Shown: positions 1-12,872 of the stretch, one piece after another
How positions within the stretch are numbered: position 1 is the first letter of the stretch
Layout: every line of letters begins with the position of its first letter
Assembly: GCA_020064725.1 (NCBI GenBank)
Contig: JAGTWJ010000017.1
Location: 2,976,001 to 3,040,000 of the forward strand
Direction: 5' to 3'
From: Drechslerella dactyloides
Lineage: Eukaryota; Ascomycota; Orbiliomycetes; Orbiliales; Orbiliaceae
Length of the DNA stretch: 64,000 nt
Notes under the pieces: model-generated
Told to the model about the DNA's origin: nothing
Databases searched by the model: none
Seen by the model: the letters and a program-made list of their open reading frames with translations, nothing else
Made by a program: the position numbers and the translations under genes

Positions 1-1809
1 CGGAAGAACACCCGTACGTCATGTCGAATTTTGGTATGGGTAGTCGAATCATCAATTACTACCGCCGCAAAGAGGACACCGACGAGACGCGACCGAAGTG
101 TGAATTGGGAGAGCTTCAGGTTCTGATGAGCCAGGACAAATCTCCCTTCTGGAACTTTGGCAGCATCGAGCCCGGCGAGATCATCCCTGCGCTCTACAAT
201 CGTATGATTCGTGCCCCGATCTTCAAGCACAATCCCAAAGGTACCGACTTTGTCGTTGTCCGCAACACCGATAGTGGTGGCGCGTACTATTATCTTCGGA
301 CTATCCCACACTTGTTCACCGTTGGCCAGACCTTCCCTGTCACAGATGTGCCTGGCCCGCATTCTCGAAAAGTAACGACGGCGTCCAAGAACCGGATGAA
401 GATGATTACGTATCGAGTCATCCGCAAGAAGGGCAACAGGATCGCTGTCAAGGACATCTCACCACACTTCCCAGAAAATACAGAGATTCAGACTCGTCAG
501 AAGATGAAGGAGTTCATGTCCCACCAGAACGAGAAGGAGTCCGAGAAGGGTGGTTACTGGTATCTGAAGGGGGATGACCCGATCCCTGAGGAGTCTACCA
601 TCCGCACGATGGTCACTCCCGAGAGCGTCTGCTTGCTCGATGCGATGCAGGTTGGCGGGCGTTATCTCGAAGACGCAGGATACGGGAAAGCAGCGGATGC
701 GGGTGATGAGGACGAGAAGGAAGGCATGAGCACCGAGGAGAAGCTCGCTCCTTGGATTGCGACCAAGAACTTTATCAACGCGACGCAAGGCAAGGCCATG
801 TTGCAGCTACACGGCGAGGGCGACCCTACCGGCCGCGGCGAGGCCTTCAGCTTCATCAAGACAAGTATGAAAGGTGGATTCAAGGCGATCGGTGAGAGCG
901 TTGACGAGAAGTTGGATGCGGCCACTCTGAAAGCCTTGGGCGGACATTCGTACAACGTCGCACGACAGCAGAAGGCGTATGAGGAGACGATCGAAAAGAT
1001 CTGGCGGGCACAAGAGGCCAGCCTCAAGTCCGAAGAAGTGCCAGAGCTCGATCCCGACGAGCTGCAGGATGCGACGCAGGAGGACGTGCCATATGACGAC
1101 GGGCGCACGCCGTATTCTGAGGGTATGACCCCGGCCACCGGCGCTGCAAACACAACCATCGACGACGAAACAACCAGTCAGTTCTCGAGGTTCTCCGCGC
1201 GATTCACTGGTAATAAGGTTATGCGGATCACGCGGCAGTACCGACGTGAGGACGGGACGGTTGAGAAGCGGACGGAGATGGTGACCGATCCGAAGGTCAT
1301 TGCGATGTACATTTCACGGCGTCAAGAGATCGAGACGGAGAACCTGAAGTACGCCTCCGATGCCCCCTCCACACTTTTATACCACTCTGCTAACGTCTTG
1401 TTGCGAACAGGCGCGATATCACTAATCTCAAGCCGACCGGTGACCCGATCGCTGACGCCAACAAGAAGGCTGTGTACGTACCCCCCGTATTCTGTTCATC
1501 TCGACCGGTTGGTAAGATGCATCCGCTAACGGCCATGGTAGGCTCTCGACCGAACTGGCACGCTTGCTGCGGAACAAGGAGCGCCGACAGGCGCGCGAGC
1601 GGCAGAACGAGAAGAAGCGAAAGCAGCTTGGGATCGAGGACGACGGAACGCCGAAGGGCGGGACGACGCGCAAGTGTGCGAATTGCGGTATGGTGGGGCA
1701 TATCAAGACGAATAAGAAGATGTGTCCGATGTTGAACGGGACGATGAATCCGAAGAATGCTGGCGCGGAGGGCGGTGGAACGGCGCCGGGGACTCCCGCT
1801 CCTGCGTGA
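1..1809 (+). CDS. TAF1: TFIID subunit TAF1, C-terminal part (gene runs off the left edge)
   Basis: Partial gene. The reading frame is already open at base 3, so the 5' part lies outside the window; the first ATG at 21 is internal. Exons: <3..1348, 1411..1473, 1542..1809, giving 558 visible residues. The GMGSRIINYYR motif and the following block match the DUF3591 region of TAF1, the scaffold subunit of TFIID that binds TBP and core promoters. An acidic linker and a basic helix (RLLRNKERRQARERQ) lead to a C-terminal zinc knuckle C-x2-C-x4-H-x7-C (CANCGMVGH...MC), as in fungal TAF1; no bromodomain follows. Both introns (1349..1410, 1474..1541) start GTACG and contain CTAAC near the acceptor, and splicing restores one continuous frame. 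It converges on the transporter gene downstream. Identification is firm; only the 5' end is missing. Confidence 0.93.
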
Positions 1810-2619
1810 GATGATCTGTCGATTGACTCGTTTTTATGTGGCGTGGTGTGATGTGAGGTTTGTTCTGTCTGTCTGTCTATTCGGGGCTTGTTTATCCCGT
1901 GTTATTTTTCTGCTTTACGTGGACGGCATTTCATGCGGCGTTTTATGGATGGGGCTTTTCTTCTATTCGTGTATATTATTGCAGCCGGGGTGGGGCATGT
2001 TTCGAGATACCCAGCATGTTGTATCTTTTCGCATCATGGATTTTAGAAGACGGGCAGATGGACAGGGCGAAAAGAGTGTGACCGTCGGCTGGATAACTAT
2101 AGTCGCCAGGCCTCGTGGTGCTTATCTAGGACCGAGTTGTATTCTACTTGAACATAATTTCTCAGTGTACCCTTACGTAGGAGCCAAGATGTAACGTACG
2201 TGCTCAACGAATGAATTCTGGTAATCCATCGAACTCCAAGATCTTTTATTTAGTGCATATCGCACAGCAGAACGCCTCCCACGGTTTCTTTTTCAGCAGC
2301 AACACACAGAGAACGACAAAGTAAAAGAAATCAATCAAAGTCGGGCCCAGCTCAACCGATGGTCAGTCACATCGAATGTACGATCAATTCAGACGGACAA
2401 AGATCGCAAAAGGAAAAAATTTAATGAGATTCATAACATCGTGACCGGAACTGGAACAGAAAAGAAGGAAAAAAAGAACGAGTATATCGGGCTCAAGGAC
2501 GTGGATTACAAAAAATGAATAAAGGACGACGACCACTCAAGCAAGTAAGTTTTTCAATCATGGATACGATCCGGGAGGTGTAGAATATATCAAAACGCAA
2601 CCGCCATGCATACTGTAAC
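1810..2619. other. Intergenic, between convergent gene ends
   Basis: About 0.8 kb holding the 3' flanks of TAF1 and of the Prm10-like gene. It is AT-richer towards the right. No conserved coding signal or RNA gene was recognised. Confidence 0.6.
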
Positions 2620-5210
2620 CTAAAAGGCGAATATCGCACTCGACTTCTTACCCTTGCCCAGCGGGTACACTAAAAACCGACAAGTCAGCGTCCGAGCCAA
2701 AATATAAACCGTACCACGCCGTCCGTACAGAAGCGTCTCAGGTATAAAAGGTAAAATAACAGAGTATACATACCGATCACGCTGCTAAGGAACAGCCCAA
2801 AGCTAATCGCAACGCTGATAGCAACCAACCCCAACGCCAGCTCTCCAGCGCCGCCGTCCGTTACAAAGTTCCCCGTACCCGTATCCGTCGCCGCCTTAAC
2901 CTGACCCTGCACGATCGTCATCGCAACGGACAGCCCGCTCATCAGCGTGCCGGAACTCGCGATGCCGCTCTGCACCTGCAGCAGTATCGCGGGCACCATC
3001 GCCGTGAACGCAGCCTGGTGCACCACGCGACTGTACAGGTTTCCGAGCACGCCGACGGTCAGCGCCGCGAGCCCGTTCGCGACCTGCGGGGTATTCGGGA
3101 AGCGGTCCGCGGAGAAATAGTTGACGGTGTACCCCAACAGACTTATCACCAGCATCGCGGGCGCCTGCTTCCACCGCGCCTGGTTGGCGAGCAGGACGAA
3201 GAAGGTGAATAAGGGAACATAAAAGAAGCGGAACTCGCGCAGGTTCTGGTCCGGGCAGACGGTGGCGTTGGTCGCATTGCGGTCGACAAAGCCGTAGAGC
3301 GCGGTGCCGATTGAAATGCCGAACCACAGGAGCACCGAGTAGATTACCGCGTAGAACATGCGGACCGCGCCCGCGACGAGCTTCTTGCTCTGCAGCTCCA
3401 GCGCGCCGAGGAGGATGGCGTAGCCCGGTAGTAGCAGCGGGGCGATGGCGCCCTGCGCGATGCCGGAGAAGCAGAAGAGCTCCGTGCCGTTCATCTTGAT
3501 GCTGCCGAACGCGCGGGCGAAGAAGCTGACGATGATCGTGCCCATGATTTCAAAGCAGTTTGCGAACGCCTCAGACTTCGGGTTGATGACGAGGGCCATG
3601 AGCGCGACGACGACGCCGAGGAGGAATGCGAAGGGGAGGTCCTTGACGCGCGCGTTGAACAGCGGTGCGATGGACGCGGAGGCCCCGCCGTAGAGGAGAA
3701 CCTTGAACCAGACGTTGCGGAGCGGCCGTTTCCGTATCAGCTTTTCGAGCTTTTCCGTACCCGTCTCGACGGAGATGACGTCGTGGAGGACCTCCTTGTA
3801 GATGATGTGGACGTGCTGCAGCTTGCCGAGGTCGAGGCCCGTGCCGACCTTGACGACCTGGACGTCGGAGGTATGGGTTTGCGAGTCCTGGAAGGAGACG
3901 ACGACGGTGCCGGGGAGGTAGATGAACGAGGCGTCGACGGCGAGGATGGTGGCGGTGATTCGAAGGAAGTCTACAACGATTGTCAATTGAGCATGCTGTG
4001 CTGTAGGCCAAATATGTGACACGAGGGAGACAAACCTTCGATACGGTGGGAGGGTGCACCGAAGAGCATCAGCGCTTTGCAGAGCTTGAGGATGTACAGC
4101 TGCCGCTGTATCGTCTCCGCGATATGCACGGTAATCTAAGAACGACGTAAAGATATATCAGCCACAGCCCTGGAGGCTACGTTTATACGGTGGATGGCAT
4201 ACCGTCAGCTCCTCCTTCCCGCTCTTGCCTCTCAGTTTCTTCGCGGCGGCCTTCAATTTATCCCGCTTCCGCAGCTTGGCCGGCCGGTCCTGCAGGACGG
4301 ACGCAAAGTCGCCGGTGACCTCCATCTGCGGCGTCGGCGTCTGGCTCCGCTCCGAGAGCGAGAACCGCGACATGGACGCATGCGAGTACCACCGCGGCTT
4401 TGACCGAAAGCTCTTCCAGTCGTCCGGGTCGCTTTCGCTGTCGGATGACGGTTCGGGAGCTCGGATCGTCGTCGACATTGATTTCGTCCTCGACACGCCC
4501 GCACCGGCCTCTTCCCCTCCCGCATCCAGCGACCGCGTCCTCGTCATCTCGGTGACCGTCTTATCGCTCATGACGCTCTTGCTCCGCGCGCGCGGCGAGC
4601 GCGGCATCGATTGGCTTCGCGAGAATGCATACTGCTCGGGAGCGGGGCCCGGGCCGTACAGCTGCAGGAGGCTGGACAGCACGCCGTTCGCGGGCTCCCG
4701 GCGCTTGAAGTACATTGCCAGGTCCTCATCGTCTTCCGAGGAGACTTCGGTGTCGCTGTCCGAGTCATAGCTTTGGCCCTGTTGCGGTCTGGGCGGTGGT
4801 GGCACGCCGGGTTCGATATGCGGCTGCGAGACCGGGCGGGGCTGCGGGTTCGCATGGCCGCGGACGAGGTGCTCGATTTCCGGGGCGCTCGCGTATCTTG
4901 AGAAGAGCGGGCGAGGGCTGAGTTCTTCGATATCGTCGTCGGCGGTGGGGCCGCGCGAGATGGGCGGATGAGGGGAGACCGGGTACGGCAGCGGGTCGGT
5001 ATTGCGCCGTTCGTGCGGTTGTCCCAAACCTGATCGATATATTAGTATTTCGGTCGATACGTGAACGCATTGAAGAGAAGATAGGAATGGAGAGGAATGG
5101 CAATCGATATGGGACGAACCTTGCGGATCTACGAATGGGTTCAGCGGTGCGGATGGGTTCACAGGCGGGTTGCTCGAGTCGCCAGCGCCGGAGCCCGGAT
5201 TGGAGGCCAT
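2620..5210 (-). CDS. Prm10/ThrE-family multipass membrane protein (putative Thr/Ser exporter type)
   Basis: Five exons on the minus strand: 5210..5120, 5029..4203, 4135..4036, 3970..2774, 2669..2620; 754 aa. All junctions keep frame, and the last 16 codons sit in their own exon (ending AIFAF). The start is the ATG at 5210 (MASNPGSG, G at -3 and +4); the frame is open further upstream but only with GTG. Residues 1-300 are Ser/Pro-rich and look disordered, with acidic and basic patches. The C-terminal 430 residues carry the conserved start (QLYILKLCKALMLFGAPSHR), then about ten hydrophobic segments, in the order of the two ThrE domains of pheromone-regulated membrane protein 10. Bacterial ThrE exports threonine and serine; the fungal substrate is not established. 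The first intron uses an unusual GTTCGT donor. Confidence 0.88.
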
Positions 5211-6012
5211 AGCGGCCGAGCTGTCGTTCGAGACGAAAACGTGACTTTGCGTAAGCACGTTACGTTATCGGGTTTTAACGCTCAGTTTTCCCAGGCACGC
5301 TTTTGCTACTCCAGACTACCTGTCGATAGGTATCTCGGACGAGTAGAAGTTACTGCTTCTTCGGAATATTTATGGAGGAGGAGCTCGAGGGAGAGCGGGA
5401 GATATGCAAGGCAAGTAACGCAGGTAAGTCGAGAGGTGCCAAATTCATCGGGGCCCGTCAGCCTGCATCGTGGGCGGGTATGGGTTATATTCAAATCCCA
5501 AGTCCCACCTGGCACACACACTGCGCGTGAGTCGTTCGAGCAGAGGAAAATAGGGCCCAGCCAGCTTCCAGCCAAGCGCCGAGGGTTACTTAGTATAGCT
5601 TCCGCCCGCTGGCTGTGCTGCCCATACGAAGACCTCTCTCGATCAGAGGTTGATAAATGGGCCGGCCCCCGCCCTGGCTCTCCGCTGAGCTGCTACTGCC
5701 ACCGTGTATGCTGGCTAGCTACCTCATATTAAGTCGACTGGAAGCAAAGCCCAACGGAGCAAGTGCCACAGAGAGAGGAAAGCTAAGGCCCCTCTGCAGA
5801 AAACTTTGTGCTTGTCCACAGCGCGGCGTAAGATGGAGGACCCCTCGGTCGATAATCCCGAGCGTGGAGGGGTCCGAAAGGAGCAAGCCAAGCTGTGCGG
5901 CTGAGTCGCGGGATTTGTCAGGGCTGGAGCGAGCGAGTGGATCCCTGCCAGCCGGCTGGGGCTGGGCTATTTCGAGGCATCGACTCTTAAATCGGGTACC
6001 TCTGTCCGGACA

Positions 6013-6034
6013 ATGCCATGCCATGCCATGCCAT
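6013..6034. repeat. (ATGCC)n pentanucleotide repeat
   Basis: Four tandem copies of ATGCC. The same pentamer recurs at 35072-35090, where the surrounding sequence is not obviously related. Confidence 0.85.
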
Positions 6035-8054
6035 CGCATCAGATGCGATTCGATCGTAGCACCGTTGAGGCATTGCATTGTATTGTCAACTGTCCTTAGC
6101 GATTAATCGATCGGGGTAACGTTCACGGACGTCGAAACAAGCTTCAGCGGCGCGGTGACAAGGGCTTGGTTAGACATCGACACCATCGCGGCGTCGAGTC
6201 TGTTCGATTCGATACATCCTTCGGCGTAGACGCACGGCGATAGTCCGATTAGTGTCGTCTTCCTTTTCGACATCCTTGTCCCAGCTGCCAGCAGCTCGAG
6301 GATGCATATGACAGGGTTTTGGTATGGTAATTCGCATTGCGCATGCATGTGCACCGTCGAACGGTGGGCTAGCCTAGCTGAAGCCGTTAATATCCGAACA
6401 CAGAATCACGGGGAGAAATAGGGAATGCGAAGACTCCATTTGGTATTTTCTGCACTGCTGGATTGGTATTCGGGGTCAGCTCCACGGGCGCTTTACCTTG
6501 GTGGGATTCGCGATGCATGATGTCTGCAACTTGTGCGTGTGTGGTATTTCGTCGCTACAACGCAGCTCACGGCCCTTGATTACGATGGAAAGCTCAGGAG
6601 CTTCGAAGCAAGGCCTGCGCGTTTTCAAAAGTCCACAACCATGTGCTCACAGTCCGGCCTTCAGGTAAATTCACGTCGCTGTTGACACGAAGGCTATGCT
6701 GGAGATATCCGTCTCGCAGAATCTTCACCCAGGCTCAAGATAGTCGACGTCTGAGTGCGGCCCATCAATAATATTTAGCTTCAACAGCATCGATATCACC
6801 GACAAGTATACATATAAGAAGTACCTACTTAGGTAAGTACTTACTCTTATATATATATCGATACATCGCGATATGCAACGTCGGTACCGTCTATACTTAC
6901 TGGTAGTCCTGCCCCTTTGCAGACGAACGCTAGAGACCTCGCTTGGTAACTCCAGGCTGTGTGGCCGCCACCCTCTCCACCCGAGGGCTCATCTTTGCAC
7001 CGCCTCTTATAAAACCTCCGTCGTCTCAATCTCCACGGGCGCTTAACACGCTTGCCAGCTCAAGATTTCTCCCCTATCTCATCCCTTCCATCTCTAGAGC
7101 TCTTCATACAGCCGCGGTTTCGGCCGCTGGCATGCCATAGGTACTTGGAAAAGCCACACCTCCATATAAATATCCGAACGCTAGCTGGCATCCCTTTATA
7201 AATTTACCCTCTCATGGGCAACCGGACCGGGAAACCCAGATATCGATCGACCGTTGCCGTATTCCATGTATACCAGCGCCATGGCTACCGGCGGCCCCCC
7301 ACTTTCCGACGGTGATGGTCCCGGATCCTCCTATAACCGCAGTTTGGTTTACAAGACAACCCTATAACTCTTACCAGGTTACGAAGAACATTAACAATAA
7401 AACCCGTAGGCAATATATTAAGATCGCCAGGCCTGCGGCCGGGCTTCCTTCGGCTGTATCCGTTGGATACATACTTACCCGTTCCACATCGCGGGAGGAT
7501 ACCTGCATTTGAGAATACGATATCGGAGACATAAAGTATATACGTATACGTACATGTATGCCGTGCCTACGTATAGGTAGATCTAGGTCGTGATGTGTAT
7601 AAATCCACCTGCGGTCGACAAAGACATTCTATCCTATAGTATACATCGACAACCACTACACCAGCAGACGCGATACGTACACAGTACCAGTTGTTCAACA
7701 AGGTTTCACCCCTTCGTAATAAGACTCGGTTCAGTCTGCGCTTCGATTATCTAGATATATGCTTGTGGCGTAGCACACCCCCTCCGTCTAACTAGTCTAG
7801 TATTAAGAAGCTCCGCGTTGAAGCCTGCAATACAAGACTACCGTCTAACGCGTCTGTCACGAACCCAATACACGCTAGTTGCGCCACAAAAAGCCGAGCT
7901 ATACACCGAAGCGCCCTCCAAGCGCTCCAAAATTCCATATTTACCCTCCGAGATAGAAGCCTAATTTAAACATTATGGAAGAGAAAAGGAAAAGAAGAAT
8001 AAAAATATGGCCCACGGAAGAAAAATTGAAAATCGTCTCAAGCCCCGCAACGGA

Positions 8055-8074
8055 TGGACGGACGGACGGACGGA
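8055..8074. repeat. (GGAC)n microsatellite
   Basis: Short perfect tetranucleotide run in the 3' flank region of KAR9. Confidence 0.85.
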
Positions 8075-8426
8075 TACCACACAAGAGTAGATAAGTAGGT
8101 AGATAAGTAGGATGGTGCGGCACGGTACGGCAACCGCGCCACAGTGGAAATGGTAAAATGAAGGGGGGATCGAGGCCGTCGGAAGAAGGGGAATATAAAA
8201 AAAATATTGTAGAAGAAAATTGTAAAGTATGAAAAAGAAAAAAGTCATCAACTCCGTATATCCCCGGTGCACGGCTTTTGATCGCTACAGCAGCACAGAA
8301 AAGACAAGACTGACACAAAGAAAATTCTTGTAAATGAGAGAGACGTGGAGATCGGAACAAAATAAACCATGCATGATGGGTGACTATGATCGCGAGCAGC
8401 CGACAGAGATACCAGTACGGGATGTG

Positions 8427-8450
8427 ATAGGATGGGATGGGATGGATGGG
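8427..8450. repeat. GGGAT pentanucleotide repeat
   Basis: Imperfect GGGAT copies just beyond the KAR9 3' end. The complementary repeat CCCAT occurs at 26419-26440. Confidence 0.8.
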
Positions 8451-8560
8451 GAGTTGAAAATCGAAACAGTCGGTGTAGGAAGGACGCGCGATGCCACGCA
8501 AAATGAAACGGATATCAAATAAATTAACATGACGGGTTCAAAAGGGCTTCTTTCTTGGAC

Positions 8561-11301
8561 CTACTTCCAGACAGTCGGCCTCAGATCCACCGAGCCCGGC
8601 TTCTTACTGATCACAGGCATCGAGAATCTCTTGGACGGTGCCGATGGCCGCCGGCCGCTACCGTTTAAATTAGGTAGTTCTGGCGTCTCGCCGCGCACGA
8701 CATCCTCGAAATGGTCGATGAAAGTAGGCACGCCCGACCCCGGAGCAGGTATAGGGATCTTGCTGGGGCTGTTCTTGGACAATGCGCTGGACGGTCGCCC
8801 GTACCCGCTACTTTTGACGTGAGAGTAAGCCGAGCCGTGTGCGGGCCCCGGGTCGACCTTGGTAAGACGCACGCCACTGCTGACGCTCGAGAAGGAGTCG
8901 TGAGAAGCCTTATTTTTCATCGACACCGGCGGGTATTTCTTTGCCGACGAGGCGGTCCTAGACGCCAGCGGCGAGAGATCGACCGACTTGGGGAGCCCTC
9001 TGAGGCTGCCGCTGCCGCCGCCGCCGCCGCCGCCGGTCGAATTCGGAGTGAGCATGGAGTCCCGACGGTGGGGGCTTGGGGTCGTAGCCGAGAGTGGCTT
9101 GAAATTGTGGCCGAACCCGTTGCCTTGGGTGTTCGTGGAGCTGTTCCATCGGGGCCTGCCGTCGTTCGATCCCGGATTGGACGCCTTACGAGACAGGGAT
9201 GGGCGGCTGGGCGGTGTTTGATAGGAGAGTCTCCGGGACGTGAGAGATGGGGAGCTGCCTCTCGAGGTGGTCGGTGAAAGCAGGGACGGGTTGGGTTTGG
9301 GAGTGCTGATGATGGGGACTCCTTGCGATCGTCTGGCCCCGTTGCTCGGAGATGGTGATGCACCCGGCAGGGGGAGGTGGGACTTGAGTGACGCGGAGGC
9401 GGAGATGGAGCGGAGTCGGGGCAGGCGGGAGCCTGTCGACGGTGGTGTAGCGACGGCTATCGATTGACGCTTGGGGTGTCGTCCGGCGGATTTGTTTCCA
9501 TTGGTGTAAACGTGGTGATTGTCGACAGAGCTGGTGGACGACAGGTCGTCCGGAATCATCGATACCGAAGCCGGGGTCGGGAGGATCTCTTGAGATTGGG
9601 AAAGATCGATCGAGGCCAGACGGGTGTCCACCTCTTGCATCTCTTGCTCGAGGGTCTTCCACTGCGCTTGTAGGTCGCTGTGCAAGCGGATGATCTCGCC
9701 GTTGACGGTCAACCGGTCTTGCATGCCCTTGTTGACGATGGACAAAACTCGCTCGATGGCGGAGCCTGCGCGAAAGCCAGCGTTAGCAAATATTACACCA
9801 ACCGACGAGCAGGTAAAGGTCGAGCATACCGTAGTGAGTGCGCTTAGTCTCATAGTTTTCGACGAGTTTGAGCAGGGTGGCGTCGGCGATGACGTTGGAG
9901 ATATCATGCGTGCGGGCCTTGACCCTGCTGATGGTGCGCTCGACGCTCTCCATCATGGTGCTCGCCTGTAAAATTACACCCGTTAGTCATGTGACATGGT
10001 GCATGATGCATTCATGCAAGGGAGGAGAGTGGGGGGAGAAGAGTGGCGCGTACCTGCTTGCCGGCGTTCCTGAAAATGACGACCCACTTGTCCTCGCCAA
10101 GCTCTTTCTTGAGGACGTCGGCGTCCTTCTCGAGCGCCTTCCACTTTTTCTCGAGCTGTTCCCGGCGCATCTCGAGGTCCTCGCAGGCGGTGGGGAAGAC
10201 TTCTTCGGCACGGTACTGGAACTGGGAGATGCGCATCGGCAGGAAGTCGAGACTGGCGCGCAGGGGCTGCATGCGCGCGAAGAGGCCGAGCAGGGCGCTG
10301 GACATGTCCTCTCTTTCCGGCGAGGGCTTGGAATTCCGGGGCCCGTCGGACTCGACGATGGAAGCGAGCTTGTCGATGTCCACATTCTCCTGGGCGTGGA
10401 CACGATAGCGCTTCTCTTCGCATTCGAAGACGCAATTGATGCAGGCGTCGAGTTCGGCCTGGATGTCGTTCATGATGCTGTTCCAGAGCTCGGTCCATTC
10501 CATGGCGGTCTCGACCTGGGCCTTGACGCTGGCCAGCATGTCCTGGACTTCCTTCCATTGGGTGACGGCGAGGTCCATCTGGTCGATGACGACTTTGAGG
10601 GAGAGCTCGTCGACGGTGTGGATATCCGGGCGGTCTTGGATGCCCTCGATGCTATCGACGTAGACCTTGACCAGGCCCTCGAAGCGCTTCATGGCGGCCT
10701 CGACGTCGTTGAGGGATTTTCTGCCCTCGGCGGCCCACTCGACGTCGTCGCTGGCGTCCATGCCCTGGAGGACCGTCTTGGCGGTGCGCATCCATCGGTT
10801 CATCTGGCTGTAGGCGGCGTCCAGCTTTTCGATGCCGGCGCGGGCGGAGGGGAGGGAGGAGATCTCCGTGCGCAGGTCGATGCCGAGAGGCATGGACAGG
10901 GAGGTCAGGCGGGAGAGCTGGGCGGCGAAGGAGGTCCGCGAGAGCGAGTATATGGACGGGGCGCGATTGAGGGAATGGCCGTTGGCCGCGGGAGAATCCT
11001 CCTCATCGGCAACACCGTTGTATTCCGGCTCTTGAAGTTCCTGCTCCTCCTGCTCCCGGTAGGATTGGGCGAGATAGCGCTGGAAGTCATCGTTCTCGTC
11101 GTCGTCGTAGTTTGAGACGCGCAGGCTGGGGGAGTCAAAGGCGGCGGAGGAGGGAGGGGTGAGGGTGTCCGGGATGCCGTCCTTCGGGGGCGGCGGAGGC
11201 GGCGTGTTCATGCCGTCGTCTTTGTGGCCGTTGGCGCGATAGTAGGCGGCGCCGTGGGTGTCCGACCAGGCGGACACGGCTTCGGGGTGGTACGTCGACA
11301 T
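8561..11301 (-). CDS. KAR9: Kar9-family karyogamy / spindle-positioning protein
   Basis: Three exons: 11301..10054, 9965..9830, 9766-adjacent 9765..8561; 862 aa, all in frame. The product matches the fungal Kar9 family. In yeast, Kar9 links microtubule plus ends (via Bim1/EB1) to myosin V on actin cables to orient the spindle. Residues 1-115 are acidic and Pro-rich. Residues about 120-560 form the helical Kar9 core, with heptad-rich segments (EDLEMRREQLEKKWKALEKD). The remaining 300 residues are Ser/Pro/Arg-rich and basic, as expected for microtubule binding. An SxIP motif (SKIP, about residue 796) in this tail is the classical EB1-binding signature. A run of eight glycines interrupts the tail. 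The start ATG at 11301 follows pyrimidine-rich leader sequence. It diverges from the SSR4-like gene. Confidence 0.9.
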
Positions 11302-11374
11302 GTCGGTGTCGCAGTCACGCCGTCGCGGCAGTCGTCTCTGTCTCTGTCTTCGTCGTCGTCACGGTCGTGATTGG

Positions 11375-11414
11375 CTTTTTTCTTTCTTTCTTCTTTCTTT
11401 CTTTCTTTCTTTTC
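11375..11414. repeat. (CTTT)n microsatellite
   Basis: Imperfect tetranucleotide tract about 75-110 bp upstream of the KAR9 ATG, so it probably lies in its leader or core promoter. Confidence 0.85.
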
Positions 11415-12826
11415 CTCTGATTCTCGGGCCCGGCTCGTTCGTCGAGAATGCCTGGGAATCGACGTTTTCCGACTCTGTCTGTCTGGTTGGCTGGCTGGCG
11501 GTGAGAAGGGGGAAGGGAATTGAAAGACACGACGGACAAGCGAGCGAAGAGGAGGAGGTGGAGTAGTAGTAGAAGTAGTAGTAATAGAAGGAGGAGGAGG
11601 AGGAGGCCGGCCTTTCTTCGGAGGGTATGAAGTGATCGAATTCGAAACAAAATGGAATGGGGATAGGACTGCCGGAGCCGGAAAACTGTTTACCAGCAGC
11701 AGGAGGAGGATAGTAGGATGGGACCGGACGGGCCGTCGTCTGAGGTTCTTTGGGAAGCGACGGCGGAGGAGAGGTCAAATTGAAGTGAATGCAGGACAAG
11801 CGCCCTTCCCTGGGAAGTGCTCCTGATGGCGTCGGAGGGAGATGATGCGATGCTGCTGGGCCCACGACACGACCAGGCCTGGAAGATGAGGAGGAGGAGA
11901 GAAGAACGAGAAGACGCTTGGTGCTAGTGCTGCTAGTGTAGTTTGGAATGGTGGAACCGGCCAGGAGGCAGGCAGGCGAGCGTGAAGGGCGCAGGGAGGA
12001 GGATTGGCAGGAGGCCGGCCTCTGATTGGACCAGGCTGGGCCCGTTTCAGGCCGCCATGCCGGACGATGGACGTGCTATCTCACGAGGCTAGCCGGAAGG
12101 GACGCTGGGCTGTCGGAAGCATGCGCAAGCGAGCGATAAGTTGATACCGCAGCATCTCAGGAGCATGGTGGAGAGGAGGAGGAGGAAGATGGCGATGTGG
12201 AAGAAAGGAGGAGGAGGAGGAGGAGAGATGCGATGCAATGGAGATGTATCAATTGGATGGATGCGGGCGGGAGGGACGGCCGCCAATTGGCCGCCCCCGA
12301 CAGATACATGAGTATACACATGCAGTGCTAGCACATGCGTCTGCTAGTACATGATGCATCTACTATCTAGTGCATCTGTAATAGATTCGAGATGACCGCA
12401 GGACGTCGACGTGCATGTCCTCGAGAGCCGGTCGCGATGCCGGTGGTGCAATTGGAGTGCCGCAAGATTGGAAGTCTCCGCGAGCTGTGTGTCACGTGAC
12501 GCCCGTCGACGCGGCCAAATCTCATCTTCCCGTCCCGACTCGACCTCAACCTCACCTCCTCCTCAACCTCATCTCCTCTCCTCCATCGCCATCTTCATCT
12601 CCATCGCCATCGTTGTTTCAACCACCGCCGGATTCTCCCACCACCACCACAGCACGGTAGTGTAGCACCCTCCGTCACCTCCCCCTGCAGCTGCCACGAT
12701 GATGTCGCTCTCGCTGACCCTGCCCCTTGTGGCCCGCCCAGGCTCTCCTCTCGCCCTACGCGAGGGCTTGTCGCATAACTCCTGCTCTTAGCCTCGCTCG
12801 CTCCGCTGCTGGACGCGCCTCCCCAG

Positions 12827-12827
<1 letters not shown>

Positions 12828-12870
<43 letters not shown>
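12828..12870. repeat. (CT)n dinucleotide tract
   Basis: About 21 uninterrupted CT units some 270 bp upstream of the SSR4-like start codon. Such pyrimidine tracts are frequent in fungal leaders; the length is likely to vary between strains. Confidence 0.9.

Positions 12871-12872
<2 letters not shown>

Larger units (their letters stand above)
5211..8560. other. 3.3-kb gene-free interval
   Basis: No reading frame here has protein-like composition or splices into one. The left half is GC-rich and the stretch 6.8-8.3 kb is AT-rich. It holds short tandem repeats: (ATGCC)4 at 6013-6034, (GGAC)n at 8055-8074 and GGGAT repeats at 8427-8450. A near-palindrome built on AAGTAC/GTACTT lies at about 6811-6850. 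It separates the head of the transporter gene from the tail of KAR9, so promoter sequence for the transporter is expected at its left end. Confidence 0.5.

Noticed and set aside
5210..5258. N-terminal extension of the Prm10-like protein
   Set aside because: The longer frame begins at GTG; the first ATG with good context is at 5210.
5097..5732. 211-codon plus-strand frame opposite the transporter's first exon
   Set aside because: Antisense to a well-supported exon at its left end, and the remainder has chance composition.
7600..7900. Possible solo LTR: sequence reminiscent of a fungal copia LTR, with TTGTGGCG at 7771 and CGCCACAA at 7882
   Set aside because: No second LTR, no primer-binding site, no target-site duplication and only 8-bp inverted ends.
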